Below, piece after piece: positions 32,601-40,205 of a stretch of DNA of 64,000 nt; positions within the stretch are counted from its first letter, which is position 1; each line of letters opens with the position of its first letter. This DNA comes from Galbibacter pacificus (lineage in GTDB: Bacteria > Bacteroidota > Bacteroidia > Flavobacteriales > Flavobacteriaceae): the NCBI RefSeq assembly GCF_029603165.1, contig NZ_JAQSVC010000004.1, positions 62,001 to 126,000 of the forward strand. Reading direction: 5' to 3'. Both the position numbers and the translations under genes were made by a program. The notes beneath the pieces were generated by a model. It ran no database searches. It had not been told where the DNA came from and saw only the letters and a list, made by a program, of their open reading frames with translations.

Positions 32601-32828
32601 CTTTACGGGCCCCTCGCAAGCCGCCAATGAAGCAGCAGCTGTAGTGAACCCTACATATTTAAGAAAATCCCGTCTGCTCGTAGACGAAGAATCTAATGAT
32701 TCTTTATCTCCTAAAAACTCATCTGTAGGGATTTCCTCAACAAACTCATTCTGTTTAAGCGTCTCAGCGATAGAGCTATTTGGATTTAGCTCCTCAACAC
32801 TTGACCAGTATTTTTTGTTTGATGCCAT
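29700..32828 (-). CDS. actB: Alternative Complex III subunit ActB, molybdopterin-oxidoreductase-like with Fe-S domain
   Basis: A protein of about 1042 residues made from a fused pair: an N-terminal molybdopterin-oxidoreductase-like domain that in this family lacks the cofactor, and a C-terminal ferredoxin domain with four cysteine clusters (CTGCGACVIAC, CQHCNHAPCETVC, CVGTRYCANNC, CSMCIQ). A Tat-type motif SRRDFLKYVG lies about 50 residues in. An open frame extends 15 codons upstream, but MASNKKYW at 32828 is preferred because it matches the usual family start and avoids an unlikely cationic leader. It carries electrons from the quinol site to the cytochromes. Operon position second, after actA. 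Confidence 0.94.
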   Translation of the reverse strand: MASNKKYWSSVEELNPNSSIAETLKQNEFVEEIPTDEFLGDKESLDSSSTSRRDFLKYVGFTTAAASLAACEGPVKKAIPYVVQPENIVPGVANYYATTIADGYDFASILIKTREGRPIKVENNTDAKINGGANARVHASVLGLYDSLRVQGPKSKGQYTSWEELDTNVVNGLNAAKAGGKQIVLLTQTFASPATNKLIAEFAAKYGNVKHIQYDAISEDAALNAFEATYGMRALPDYDFSKAEVIVSFGADFLGDWQGGGYDSGYSKGRIPAHGKMSRHIQFESNMSLTGANADKRVPLTPSQQKIALAKFYAALNGTSVGGELPAKIDEAVKNAAAQVARAGRKAVVVTGISDVDAQKIVLAINKSISSVVMDVDQPRLTRQGNSKQVATLVKDMNAGKVGALMMSGVNPLYTLPNAAEFEAGLAQVPLSVAFSLKEDETSTKTTYVAAAPHYLESWGDVEMKKNHFSLMQPTIRPIFNTRQFQDSLLKWTGNDVAFHDYMRQAWETTVLGGASWSQALHDGVFIGNGNVVEVVEEDNIEASTDENIDKNEASMVAEAAVASVAASAGKLAGTASSGMELVLYPKTAMGDGKQANNPWLQELPDPITRTTWDNYLTISLADAEALDLENYTVSNGGLNGDYVKVTVGGVSIDQVPVLIQPGQAKGTVGLSFGYGKKLGVKEEMKTGVNAYPLYLDFNNSQEVKIEKVSGTHEFASVQMKSTMDGRNDILRETSLEIFNTKNSHEWNPQPEVSVNHQEVPVEESDLWASFDSSIGHHFNLSIDLNACTGCGACVIACHAENNVPVVGKSEVRKYRDMHWLRIDRYYSSEETFEGDTEVVEAAPNSIGTYHQLEHPSENPQVAFQPVMCQHCNHAPCETVCPVAATSHGKQGQNQMIYNRCVGTRYCANNCPYKVRRFNWFLYSENDEFDFHMNDDLGRMVLNPDVTVRSRGVMEKCSMCIQMTQKTILDAKRDGRPIKDGEFKTACSAACSSGAMVFGDVNDKESEVVALKESSRMYHLLGFKGTRPNVFYHTKIRNTEEA

Positions 32829-32911
32829 GTTATATATAACTATTTTAAATCGGCCTGCCTTAACAGGCTTCACTTAGATTCTTTATGTTAAACTCTCTCG
32901 AGAAATTATTA

Positions 32912-34198
32912 TTAATAGTGACACTTAGCACACTCGATTCCGCCAAGCTGGGCAGCTGTCAATTCTTCCACGCCGTATTTTTTGGAAAGCTCGTCATGTA
33001 TTTTTGTATAATACTCGTTCCCTTCCATTTTTACATTTGTCTTACGATGACAGTTAATACACCAACCCATTGTTAACGGAGCCTCTTGATGTAAAATCTC
33101 CATTTCCTGAACCGGACCATGACATTCTTGGCAAGCAATTCTTCCTACCGTTACGTGCTGCGAGTGATTAAAGTATGCGAAATCTGGTAAATTATGAATC
33201 CGCACCCATTTTACAGGCTCTGTCTCCCCAGTATATTCTTGATTTTGAACATCCCATCCTACAGCTTTGTAAAGTTTGGCGATTTCTCCATCATAAAATT
33301 CTTTTGAATATTCTGCCCCGCCAGTTTCTTCTGCAACCTCTGGAATACTCTTATGACAGTTCATACACACATTTAAAGATGGAATCCCTGATGTTTTTGA
33401 AGTTCTGGCCGAAGAATGACAATACTTACAATCTATTTTATTATCCCCTGCGTGAATTTTGTGCGAAAAGTGAATTGGTTGAATTGGTTGATATCCTTGA
33501 TCTACACCAACCTGCATAAGATACCCAAATGCAAAATAAGCAGACGCCAACAACAAGAACACTACAGAAACCAATACTAAAAACTGATTTTTAACAAAGG
33601 CTCTCCATAGCGGCATTCTTTCTTCCTTCTCTGGAAATTCCACGCCATTTACTGCTGCGATTCTTCGTAACGTTTTATTTACCAAGAACAACATTACAAC
33701 TAATACTCCAAACACTAGAACAAGCGCTCCAAGTATAATTTCATTACCTACGCCCCCAGATCCACCATTTTGGGCAGTTCCCGTTCCAGTCCCTGCATCA
33801 GTTGGTTTTTTCTCCTCTTTGGGAGCCATGGTATAAGCGATAATATTATCAATATCCTGATTGCTTAGTTGAGGAAAAGCAGTCATTACAGACGGCTTGT
33901 ACTCATCCCAGAGTTTATTGGCTTCTTCATCGCCAGACTTTATTAAGGCCTGACTGTTTTTTACCCATGCATGCAACCATTCCCTATCATGCTTATCGCC
34001 CACACCTCTCAACGCAGGCCCTGTCATCCTTCTGTCTAGATTATGACAAGCGGCACAATATGTATTGAACAAAGATTTTCCTGCTGCAGGATCACCTTGC
34101 TGATCTTGTGCAAAAAGAGTCGTTGTAAATGATAGCATTAGCGCTAATCCGATACCTAAAATTCGTGAAGTTGAATTACGGCGTATCACCTTTTTCAT
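32912..34198 (-). CDS. actA: Alternative Complex III subunit ActA, multihaem cytochrome fused to a monohaem cytochrome
   Basis: About 428 residues with a signal peptide (MKKVIRRNSTSRILGIGLALML). Six CxxCH haem sites are visible: CAACH in a cytochrome c-like N-terminal domain (about residues 35-130), then CKYCH, CMNCH, CQECH, CINCH and CAKCH after a TM segment. The last five form the classical pentahaem ActA; the extra N-terminal monohaem domain is an addition. An upstream ATG at 34279 overlaps the -7 element TATTTTTG (34286-34279), so that start is unlikely; 34198 gives a clean signal peptide. First gene of the operon. The five-plus-one arrangement is seen in some flavobacteria and fits an electron relay to the oxidase. 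Confidence 0.92.
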   Translation of the reverse strand: MKKVIRRNSTSRILGIGLALMLSFTTTLFAQDQQGDPAAGKSLFNTYCAACHNLDRRMTGPALRGVGDKHDREWLHAWVKNSQALIKSGDEEANKLWDEYKPSVMTAFPQLSNQDIDNIIAYTMAPKEEKKPTDAGTGTGTAQNGGSGGVGNEIILGALVLVFGVLVVMLFLVNKTLRRIAAVNGVEFPEKEERMPLWRAFVKNQFLVLVSVVFLLLASAYFAFGYLMQVGVDQGYQPIQPIHFSHKIHAGDNKIDCKYCHSSARTSKTSGIPSLNVCMNCHKSIPEVAEETGGAEYSKEFYDGEIAKLYKAVGWDVQNQEYTGETEPVKWVRIHNLPDFAYFNHSQHVTVGRIACQECHGPVQEMEILHQEAPLTMGWCINCHRKTNVKMEGNEYYTKIHDELSKKYGVEELTAAQLGGIECAKCHY

Positions 34199-34278
34199 AT
34201 TGGAATATGTATTTTCTATCATAAATTGGCACGATTTTTCCACTGTATCCGTGATAAACCGTTTTTTTAATCCGAGCA

Positions 34279-34309
34279 CAAAAATACGACATAGACTCGA
34301 TTTGGAAAA
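34279..34309 (-). promoter_or_regulatory. Predicted promoter of the act-cox operon
   Basis: Minus-strand -7 element TATTTTTG (34286-34279), a 19-base spacer and TTTT at 34309-34306 in place of TTTG. It lies about 75 bases before the preferred actA start and is divergent from a TACATTTG element (34385-34392) for the SPOR gene. Confidence 0.6.
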
Positions 34310-34410
34310 TGTTAGAGAAGCGTTAATACATAATTTATACTAATTCTAAATAAAAAAAACTGCCTATTAAAAAAATAATAGATTTACATTTGCATAAAAC
34401 AGCATTCATT

Positions 34411-34815
34411 ATGAGAATATTAGGAAATAAAGACTCTTTAATTTTATTGATTTTTGCCCTTGGCCTATGCGGAATTAGCCATGCACAAAGCAGTGTTAAA
34501 ACTTCTGAAAAAGAGGGTGTGATTAATGTGGAACAAGACGAAAGACTCAATGAGCTTGTAGCGTACAAAACTAAACTGAACAAAACGGATAACGAAAAGC
34601 GTTTTAGGATCCAGATTTACAACGGGACCCTGGAAGGTGCCCAAAAAGCCAAAAGGGTCTTTAATAGCGAGTTCAAGGACCTTGTATGCGACATTGCTTT
34701 TGAAACCCCAAACTATAAAGTAAGGGTTGGCAAATTCAGGACCAGACTGGAAGCCGATAGGTATTTGTTGAAAGTAAAAGAGGAATACCCCAGTGCATTT
34801 TTGTTGCAGCCATAA
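34411..34815 (+). CDS. SPOR domain-containing protein
   Basis: About 134 residues: a signal-like N-terminus (MRILGNKDSLILLIFALGLCG) and a C-terminal SPOR domain from about residue 60 (FRIQIYNGTLEGAQKAKRVF and NYKVRVGKFRTRLEADRYL). SPOR domains bind denuded peptidoglycan at division sites. The open frame begins seven codons earlier with TTG, but that lies inside the TACATTTG -7 element (34385-34392), so the ATG at 34411 is the better start. It is divergent from the act operon and convergent with infB across a shared terminator. Probably periplasmic; partner unknown. Confidence 0.88.
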   Translation: MRILGNKDSLILLIFALGLCGISHAQSSVKTSEKEGVINVEQDERLNELVAYKTKLNKTDNEKRFRIQIYNGTLEGAQKAKRVFNSEFKDLVCDIAFETPNYKVRVGKFRTRLEADRYLLKVKEEYPSAFLLQP

Positions 34816-34831
34816 ACTCCACAAAAGACAT

Positions 34832-34866
34832 AAAAAAAAGAGCGGCTCAAGGGGCCGCTCTTTTTT
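34832..34866. terminator. Bidirectional terminator between SPOR gene and infB
   Basis: AAAAGAGCGGC, loop about seven bases, GCCGCTCTTTTTT: eleven pairs with A-run and T-run on opposite sides, ending both convergent transcripts. Confidence 0.92.
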
Positions 34867-34883
34867 ATGTATAAAAGTTTTGC

Positions 34884-37751
34884 TTATTTAAGCTTTTTCT
34901 TCACCTCTACCTCTCTAAAGCTTTCTACTATATCTCCAACTTGAATATCGTTGTAGTTCTTTATTTGAAGTCCGCAGTCATAACCTTTTGAAACTTCTTT
35001 CACATCATCTTTAAAACGTTTCAATGAAGCCAATTCCCCGGTAAATATCACAACGCCGTCGCGTATTAAACGCACTCCCGAGTTTCGGTATATTTTACCA
35101 TCGGTTACCATACAACCTGCAATAGTCCCGACTTTTGAAATCTTGAAGGTTTCCCGAATTTCAGCGGTACCGGTTATCTCTTCTTTTAATTCAGGCGACA
35201 ACATTCCTTCCATTGCATCTTTAAGGTCGTTAATGGCATCGTAAATAATAGAATAAGTACGGATGTCTATCTCTTCCCTATCGGCTACAGAACGGGCATT
35301 GCCCATCGGCCTTACATTAAATCCTATAATAATGGCATCTGATGCGGTTGCCAAAAGCACGTCCGACTCTGTAATTGGTCCAACGGCCTTATGAATGATA
35401 TTAATATGGATTTCTTCGGTAGAAAGTTTCTGGAATGAATCTGTCAATGCTTCAACAGAACCATCTACATCTCCTTTCAAGATAATATTAAGCTCTTTAA
35501 AATCGCCTAGTGCAATACGTCTTCCTATTTCATCCAAAGTAATATGGCGCTGTGTCCTTACAGACTGTTCACGCTGCAATTGCGTACGTTTGGTAGCTAT
35601 TTGCTTTGCTTCACGCTCGTCTTCATATACATTAAACTTGTCTCCCGCCTGTGGCGCACCGTCCAATCCTAAAATAGATATTGGTGTTGAAGGGCCCGCT
35701 TCTTTGATATCTTTACCGCGTTCATCCTGCATTGCCTTTACTTTACCGCTATGGGTTCCCGCAAGTACATAGTCACCAATTTTAAGGGTACCCGCCTGCA
35801 CTAACACCGTAGAAACATATCCCCTACCTTTATCAAGGTATGCTTCAACCACGGTACCGTTGGCAATTTTGTCCGGATTGGCTTTCAATTCAAGCAGTTC
35901 TGCTTCTAAGAGTACTTTTTCTAATAATTCCTGAACACCCTGCCCGGTTTTAGCCGAAATATCCTGCGATTGGATTTTACCTCCCCAATCTTCAACAAGT
36001 AAATTCATGTTGGCAAGGCTTTCTTTAATCTTATCTGGGTTTGCCGTTGGCTTATCCACCTTATTTATGGCAAATACAATGGGCACTCCTGCTGCCTGTG
36101 CATGACTGATTGCTTCTTTGGTTTGCGGCATGACATCGTCATCGGCAGCAACCACAATAATGGCAAGGTCTGTAACTTGGGCTCCACGGGCACGCATTGC
36201 CGTAAATGCTTCGTGACCGGGTGTATCCAAGAAAGCTATTTTTTGGCCATCTTTTAGGGTAACCCCATATGCCCCGATATGCTGGGTAATTCCTCCGCTC
36301 TCACCGGCAATTACATTTTCTTCTCGGATGTAATCCAACAAAGATGTTTTACCGTGGTCTACGTGACCCATTACGGTTACTATTGGCGCACGTGTTTCTA
36401 AATCTTCAGGATTATCGACTTCTTCTACAGTAGTCTCTTCTATATCGGTTGTTATAAATTCTACTTCATAACCAAACTCATCAGCAATAATGGTCAATGT
36501 TTCAGCATCCAGACGCTGGTTCATTGTCACCATCATCCCTAACGACATACAAGCCGATATAATTTGAGTAACAGGTACATCCATCAAGGTTGCCACTTCG
36601 CTCACGGTAACAAACTCTGTAACTTTAAGCACCTTGTTTTGTGCTTCTTGCTGAGCCTGCTCCTGTTCGGATTTTTGTCTGTGGAAATCTCTTTTTTCAC
36701 GACGGTATTTAGCACCTTTGGACTTACTGGATTTTCCTTGAAGTTTTTCAAGGGTCTCCCTAACCTGCTTTTGAACCTCTTCTTCGGTTGGCTCGACTTT
36801 TTCTACATGAGAACGTCGTCCTTTGCCTCCGCGTTGGTTTCTGTTGTCTTTATTGAATCTTCCTCCACCGTTGTTATTTGGTCTTGGCCCTCTATTATTT
36901 TCTTTACTTATTCTTCTGCGACGTTTTTTCTTGTCGTCTGAAGCATTGTTCGAGCCTTTTTTATCACCTTCTTTTGAAGTTTCTTTTTTCTTTTTAGGCT
37001 TATTGAACTGCGATAAATCTATTTTTTCCCCTGTAAAGTTAGGTCCTGAAAGCTTGGTATATTTTGTTTTAACCTGTTCAGAATCTACTTCTTCCCCGTC
37101 TACAATTACTTTTTTTGTTTTAACTGGAGCTTTAGGCTCTTGCTTTACAACAGGCTTCTCTTCTGCTTTTGGCTTGTGAGGCTGCTGTTGTTTTGTCTTT
37201 TCGGCATCTTCCTTCTTGGCAGAAGGCTCCGTTTTTTTAGCTTGGAATGCCTTCTCTTCCGGTTTATCCTGTTTTTGTTCAGGTTCCGCCGGCTTGTCTT
37301 CTTTTTTCTCTTTTTGCTGAGGCGTGTCTACTTTATCGGCTGGTTTTGGCGCTTCTTCTTTTTTCTCTGCGGCCGGTTCTTCTTTTTTATCGTCTTTATC
37401 GTCGAGGTCAATTTTTCCTACGGTTTTTGGTCCCGATAAATTTGCTTTAGCCCTGACCACTTCTTGCTCTTCCTGCTTTTGGCGTTTTAGCTCATTTTCT
37501 TTTTCCAACTCCTGCCTGATCGCTTCTTTTTCTTTACGCTTTTCCTCTCCAACCTCTTTAGAAGCTACTTTTTTGCTTCTGTCTGTTTGAAATTCATCCA
37601 AGAGCACGTTGTACACTTCGTTGGTTATTTTTGTGGTAGGCCTGGCCTCCACTTCGTAACCTTTGGCCGATAGGTGCTCTACCGCCCTGTCCAACGAAAT
37701 GTTTAACTCTCTTAAAACTTTATTTAGCCTCAATTTTGCGCTTTCAGCCAT
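34884..37751 (-). CDS. infB: Translation initiation factor IF-2
   Basis: A 955-residue IF-2. A small N-terminal fold (about 1-60) is followed by a long charged, Lys/Glu/Pro/Gln-rich linker (about 60-370), a second N-terminal domain, and the GTPase domain with [17 protein letters not shown] (G1), DTPGHEAF (G3) and NKVDKP (G4), then domains II-IV ending [12 protein letters not shown]. It places initiator tRNA on the 30S subunit and drives subunit joining. Third gene of rimP-nusA-infB, the conserved order, with a 37-base gap from nusA. Many frames open on the opposite strand across the repetitive linker are compositional shadows. Confidence 0.97.
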   Translation of the reverse strand: MAESAKLRLNKVLRELNISLDRAVEHLSAKGYEVEARPTTKITNEVYNVLLDEFQTDRSKKVASKEVGEEKRKEKEAIRQELEKENELKRQKQEEQEVVRAKANLSGPKTVGKIDLDDKDDKKEEPAAEKKEEAPKPADKVDTPQQKEKKEDKPAEPEQKQDKPEEKAFQAKKTEPSAKKEDAEKTKQQQPHKPKAEEKPVVKQEPKAPVKTKKVIVDGEEVDSEQVKTKYTKLSGPNFTGEKIDLSQFNKPKKKKETSKEGDKKGSNNASDDKKKRRRRISKENNRGPRPNNNGGGRFNKDNRNQRGGKGRRSHVEKVEPTEEEVQKQVRETLEKLQGKSSKSKGAKYRREKRDFHRQKSEQEQAQQEAQNKVLKVTEFVTVSEVATLMDVPVTQIISACMSLGMMVTMNQRLDAETLTIIADEFGYEVEFITTDIEETTVEEVDNPEDLETRAPIVTVMGHVDHGKTSLLDYIREENVIAGESGGITQHIGAYGVTLKDGQKIAFLDTPGHEAFTAMRARGAQVTDLAIIVVAADDDVMPQTKEAISHAQAAGVPIVFAINKVDKPTANPDKIKESLANMNLLVEDWGGKIQSQDISAKTGQGVQELLEKVLLEAELLELKANPDKIANGTVVEAYLDKGRGYVSTVLVQAGTLKIGDYVLAGTHSGKVKAMQDERGKDIKEAGPSTPISILGLDGAPQAGDKFNVYEDEREAKQIATKRTQLQREQSVRTQRHITLDEIGRRIALGDFKELNIILKGDVDGSVEALTDSFQKLSTEEIHINIIHKAVGPITESDVLLATASDAIIIGFNVRPMGNARSVADREEIDIRTYSIIYDAINDLKDAMEGMLSPELKEEITGTAEIRETFKISKVGTIAGCMVTDGKIYRNSGVRLIRDGVVIFTGELASLKRFKDDVKEVSKGYDCGLQIKNYNDIQVGDIVESFREVEVKKKLK

Positions 37752-37788
37752 ACAATATTTGTTATCCTAAATTTTATTTTCCCTAAAA

Positions 37789-39021
37789 TTAGTCTTCAAA
37801 TTCTTCTTTAAGAATTCTGACCACCTCCAAAATAGTTTCCTCTTCCAGGTCTGTTCTTTTAACTAAATCGCTTACATCCTGATCGAGCACGCTCTTGGCA
37901 GTGTCGAGACCAATTTTTCTAAATTCATCTATAATCCATGCTTCAATTTCGTCTGAGAACTCTGTTAACTCAACATCTTCCTCGACTCCTTCGCGAAGCA
38001 CATCTATTTCGTAACCGGTTAATTGCCCGGCTAAACGTATGTTAAAACCACCTTTACCAATGGCTTTGGAAACCTCTTCGGGTTTTAAAAGCACTTCGGC
38101 ATGTTTGGTTTCATCGTTCAAAGTTACTAAACTTACCCTTGCCGGGCTCAACGCCCTGCTGATAAATAACTGTGGGTTATTGGTAAAGTTAATAACATCT
38201 ATGTTCTCGTTCCCCAATTCGCGGACAATTCCATGAATCCTAGAACCTTTCATACCCACACAGGCCCCTACCGGGTCTATACGGTCGTCGTATGAATCTA
38301 CGGCTACTTTTGCTTTTTCGCCGGGTATCCTCACTACTTTCTTCACGGTAATAAGCCCATCGAAAACCTCGGGGATTTCCTGCTCGAATAGTTTCTCAAG
38401 GAACTCGGGAGCTGTTCTCGACATAATAATCATCGGCTTATTTCCCTTGAGCTCCACACCTTCTATTATACCGCGTACATTTTCTCCTTTCCTAAAAAAG
38501 TCTGAAGGTATTTGTTTATCCTTCGGAAGGATAATCTCGTTTCCTTCATCATCCAACAAAATAACAGCTTTATGACGAATATGGTGTACTTCGGCAGTAT
38601 ATATTTCTCCGATCAGGTCTTTAAACTGCTTGTATATTGTTGTATTGTCATGTTCATGAATCTTAGAAATAAGGTTTTGCCTTAATGCCAATATCGATCT
38701 TCTTCCCAGGTCTATAAGCTTCACCTCTTCGGATACATCTTCGCCCACTTCAAAATCGGGTTCGATTTTTCTAGCCTCCGTAAGTGATATTTCTTGATTA
38801 TCGTCTTCTACTTCATCATCGGCAACAACAATCCTATTTCTCCAAATCTCTAAATCCCCTTTATCCGGATTTATAATGATATCAAAATTATCATCAGAAC
38901 CAAACTTTTTCTTTAGCGCATTTCTAAATACATCTTCCAAAATGGCCATTAAGGTTACACGATCTATGAGTTTGTCGTCTTTAAACTCAGAAAATGATTC
39001 GATCAATGCAAGATTTTCCAT
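37789..39021 (-). CDS. nusA: Transcription termination/antitermination factor NusA
   Basis: A 410-residue NusA with an N-terminal RNA-polymerase-binding domain, an S1 domain (about 130-200) and two KH domains (PVGACVGMKGSRIHGIVREL and KAIGKGGFNIRLAGQLTGY). It is shorter than the E. coli protein because the two C-terminal acidic repeats are absent, as is usual in this phylum; only a short acidic tail follows (EEETILEVVRILKEEFED). It lies between rimP and infB. As in other bacteria, NusA may influence transcription through the hairpin in its own operon leader (39510-39536); that is inference. Confidence 0.97.
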   Translation of the reverse strand: MENLALIESFSEFKDDKLIDRVTLMAILEDVFRNALKKKFGSDDNFDIIINPDKGDLEIWRNRIVVADDEVEDDNQEISLTEARKIEPDFEVGEDVSEEVKLIDLGRRSILALRQNLISKIHEHDNTTIYKQFKDLIGEIYTAEVHHIRHKAVILLDDEGNEIILPKDKQIPSDFFRKGENVRGIIEGVELKGNKPMIIMSRTAPEFLEKLFEQEIPEVFDGLITVKKVVRIPGEKAKVAVDSYDDRIDPVGACVGMKGSRIHGIVRELGNENIDVINFTNNPQLFISRALSPARVSLVTLNDETKHAEVLLKPEEVSKAIGKGGFNIRLAGQLTGYEIDVLREGVEEDVELTEFSDEIEAWIIDEFRKIGLDTAKSVLDQDVSDLVKRTDLEEETILEVVRILKEEFED

Positions 39022-39034
39022 GTCAATTTCTTAA

Positions 39035-39496
39035 TTAAAATGTTATCATCACTTTAGCTTCCATAATATCCGCAAAAGGGATTTCTTTTTCATACTTTAC
39101 CGTCACTTTCCCCTTACCAACAGGCTTGGGTTCACGGGCTTTCCAGCTCAATGCTATACCGCTTTCGGCAACATTGGTTAGTTCTCCTTCAAATTTTTCC
39201 TCGGCGGTTTTAACCTGAAGTTTCCTGCCTTTGTTTTTATTGAATTGCCTATTATTAACAATGGGTTCTGTTGCCCCAGGGGAAGTTACCTCTAAAGAAA
39301 AATCTGTTTCTTCCCTGTCAAGGTTGTGCTCCACATGCCTGCTTACGGCAATACAATCTTTTAAAGAAACTCCGTTGTCCCCGTCTATAATCACCTTGAT
39401 TTTGTTATCCGGAGTTATAGAAAAGTCAATCAAGAACAACGATTTGTCATCTTCAAAAACTTCGTTTAAAAGCGCTGTTACTTTTTCCTTCAACAT
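39035..39496 (-). CDS. rimP: Ribosome maturation factor RimP
   Basis: A 153-residue RimP needed for late 30S subunit assembly. Recognised from IKVIIDGDNGVSLKDCIAVSRHVEHNLDRE followed by the SLEVTSPGATEPI box and the C-terminal SH3-like VTVKYEKEIPFADI. It is first in the rimP-nusA-infB operon, 13 bases ahead of nusA. A -7 element TATATTTG at 39571-39564 and an intrinsic hairpin at 39510-39536 precede it, giving a leader of about 60 bases. The start at 39496 gives MLKEKVTAL, typical for the family. Confidence 0.95.
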   Translation of the reverse strand: MLKEKVTALLNEVFEDDKSLFLIDFSITPDNKIKVIIDGDNGVSLKDCIAVSRHVEHNLDREETDFSLEVTSPGATEPIVNNRQFNKNKGRKLQVKTAEEKFEGELTNVAESGIALSWKAREPKPVGKGKVTVKYEKEIPFADIMEAKVMITF

Positions 39497-39509
39497 CTAA
39501 GATTAGTAT

Positions 39510-39536
39510 AAAAAGAGGGGACTTTTTGTCCCCTCT
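39510..39536 (-). terminator. Attenuator-like hairpin in the rimP-nusA-infB leader
   Basis: On the minus strand AGAGGGGAC, loop AAAAA, GTCCCCTCT is a perfect nine-pair stem followed by TTTTTA. It lies between the predicted promoter (39564-39571) and the rimP start at 39496, so it would act on this operon and not on any upstream one; no gene lies on the minus strand between it and the tRNA at 39947. Confidence 0.75.
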
Positions 39537-39563
39537 GAAATAGATTATTCACTTTCAACGGTG

Positions 39564-39571
39564 CAAATATA
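39564..39571 (-). promoter_or_regulatory. Predicted -7 element of rimP-nusA-infB (TATATTTG)
   Basis: Minus-strand TATATTTGCACC; a TTTA-type sequence lies at the expected upstream distance but no full TTTG. The remaining 39572-39910 interval is AT-rich and shows no gene; the short open frame at 39654-39836 has no family features. Confidence 0.55.
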
Positions 39572-39910
39572 CAATTTTTTTTAAACCTATAAATACTTCG
39601 CCCAAAGTAATTTATTATGTATCAAATTCTTCTAGGAAAACTTCGAGAAACCATTGCGGTTAAGCATAGGCGGATTCGTTGAATACAGGATGGGATCAGG
39701 ACTAAATATTATCCGCTCAATGTGCGTAATGCATTACAAAGAAGTTTCCAAAAAACCACCCTTTTTTGTGCCCCTATTTTGTTTAATTTCATCTATATCA
39801 GTCTGGATCAACTTAAACTTAGTTAATTCCTATTAATATTATTTGTATTAATTATATAACCCATTTAAATTTAATCTTGAATAGTTATAATATCATCTAA
39901 AAAAACAAAA

Positions 39911-39940
39911 ACCCTTTAAAAACGAATGTTTTTAAAGGGT
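39911..39940 (-). terminator. Terminator of tRNA-Gln
   Basis: Perfect inverted repeat ACCCTTTAAAAAC, loop of four, GTTTTTAAAGGGT, followed on the minus strand by TTTTTG and a further T-run. It lies seven bases past the tRNA 3' end. Confidence 0.9.
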
Positions 39941-39946
39941 TTTATG

Positions 39947-40018
39947 TTGGCCTACAAGGACTCGAACCTTGAACGACTGAACCAAAATCAGCTGTGTTAC
40001 CAATTACACCATAGGCCA
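39947..40018 (-). tRNA. tRNA-Gln (anticodon TTG)
   Basis: Minus-strand cloverleaf of 72 bases: acceptor TGGCCTA paired with TAGGCCA, D arm with AATTGGTA, anticodon arm GCTGA-TTTTGGT-TCAGT giving anticodon TTG, and T arm with GGTTCGAGTCC. Discriminator base is A. CCA is not encoded. A consensus promoter lies at 40062-40092. Confidence 0.97.
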
Positions 40019-40061
40019 GTAAAATATGCTTTATCAGGGGTCTTGTCCGTAAAAGCAGGTG

Positions 40062-40092
40062 CAAATTTATAACAAACTTTTAGATGCACAAA
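40062..40092 (-). promoter_or_regulatory. Consensus Bacteroidetes promoter of tRNA-Gln
   Basis: Minus strand: TTTG at 40092-40089, a spacer of exactly 19 bases, TAAATTTG at 40069-40062. Both boxes match the phylum consensus. Predicted start of transcription is about 35-40 bases ahead of the tRNA. Confidence 0.85.
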
Positions 40093-40205
40093 TATTTTTT
40101 TAAATAATTTTTTGTTCTTTTACCGCTCCCCTGTTAACATTTTTCAAAAGTAAGCCAGTTTCACTTATTATTTATTAAATTCGCCTGCATTATATAATTA
40201 AAAAC

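Noticed and set aside
29700-32828. ActB considered as a catalytic molybdenum enzyme
   Set aside because: In this family and operon context the N-terminal domain is cofactor-free; the Fe-S clusters and Act gene order explain it better.
32829-32873. Longer N-terminus for ActB
   Set aside because: The added 15 residues do not match the family and the ATG at 32828 gives the usual MASNKKYW start.
34199-34279. Longer N-terminus for ActA
   Set aside because: The upstream start overlaps the predicted -7 box and would hide the signal peptide.
34884-37751. Many open frames on the plus strand opposite infB
   Set aside because: They mirror the repetitive Lys/Glu/Pro linker of IF-2 and have Phe/Leu/Ser-rich composition with no family features.
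39654-39836. Short open frame in the gap between rimP and tRNA-Gln
   Set aside because: No start signal, no family similarity and composition like the surrounding AT-rich intergenic DNA.
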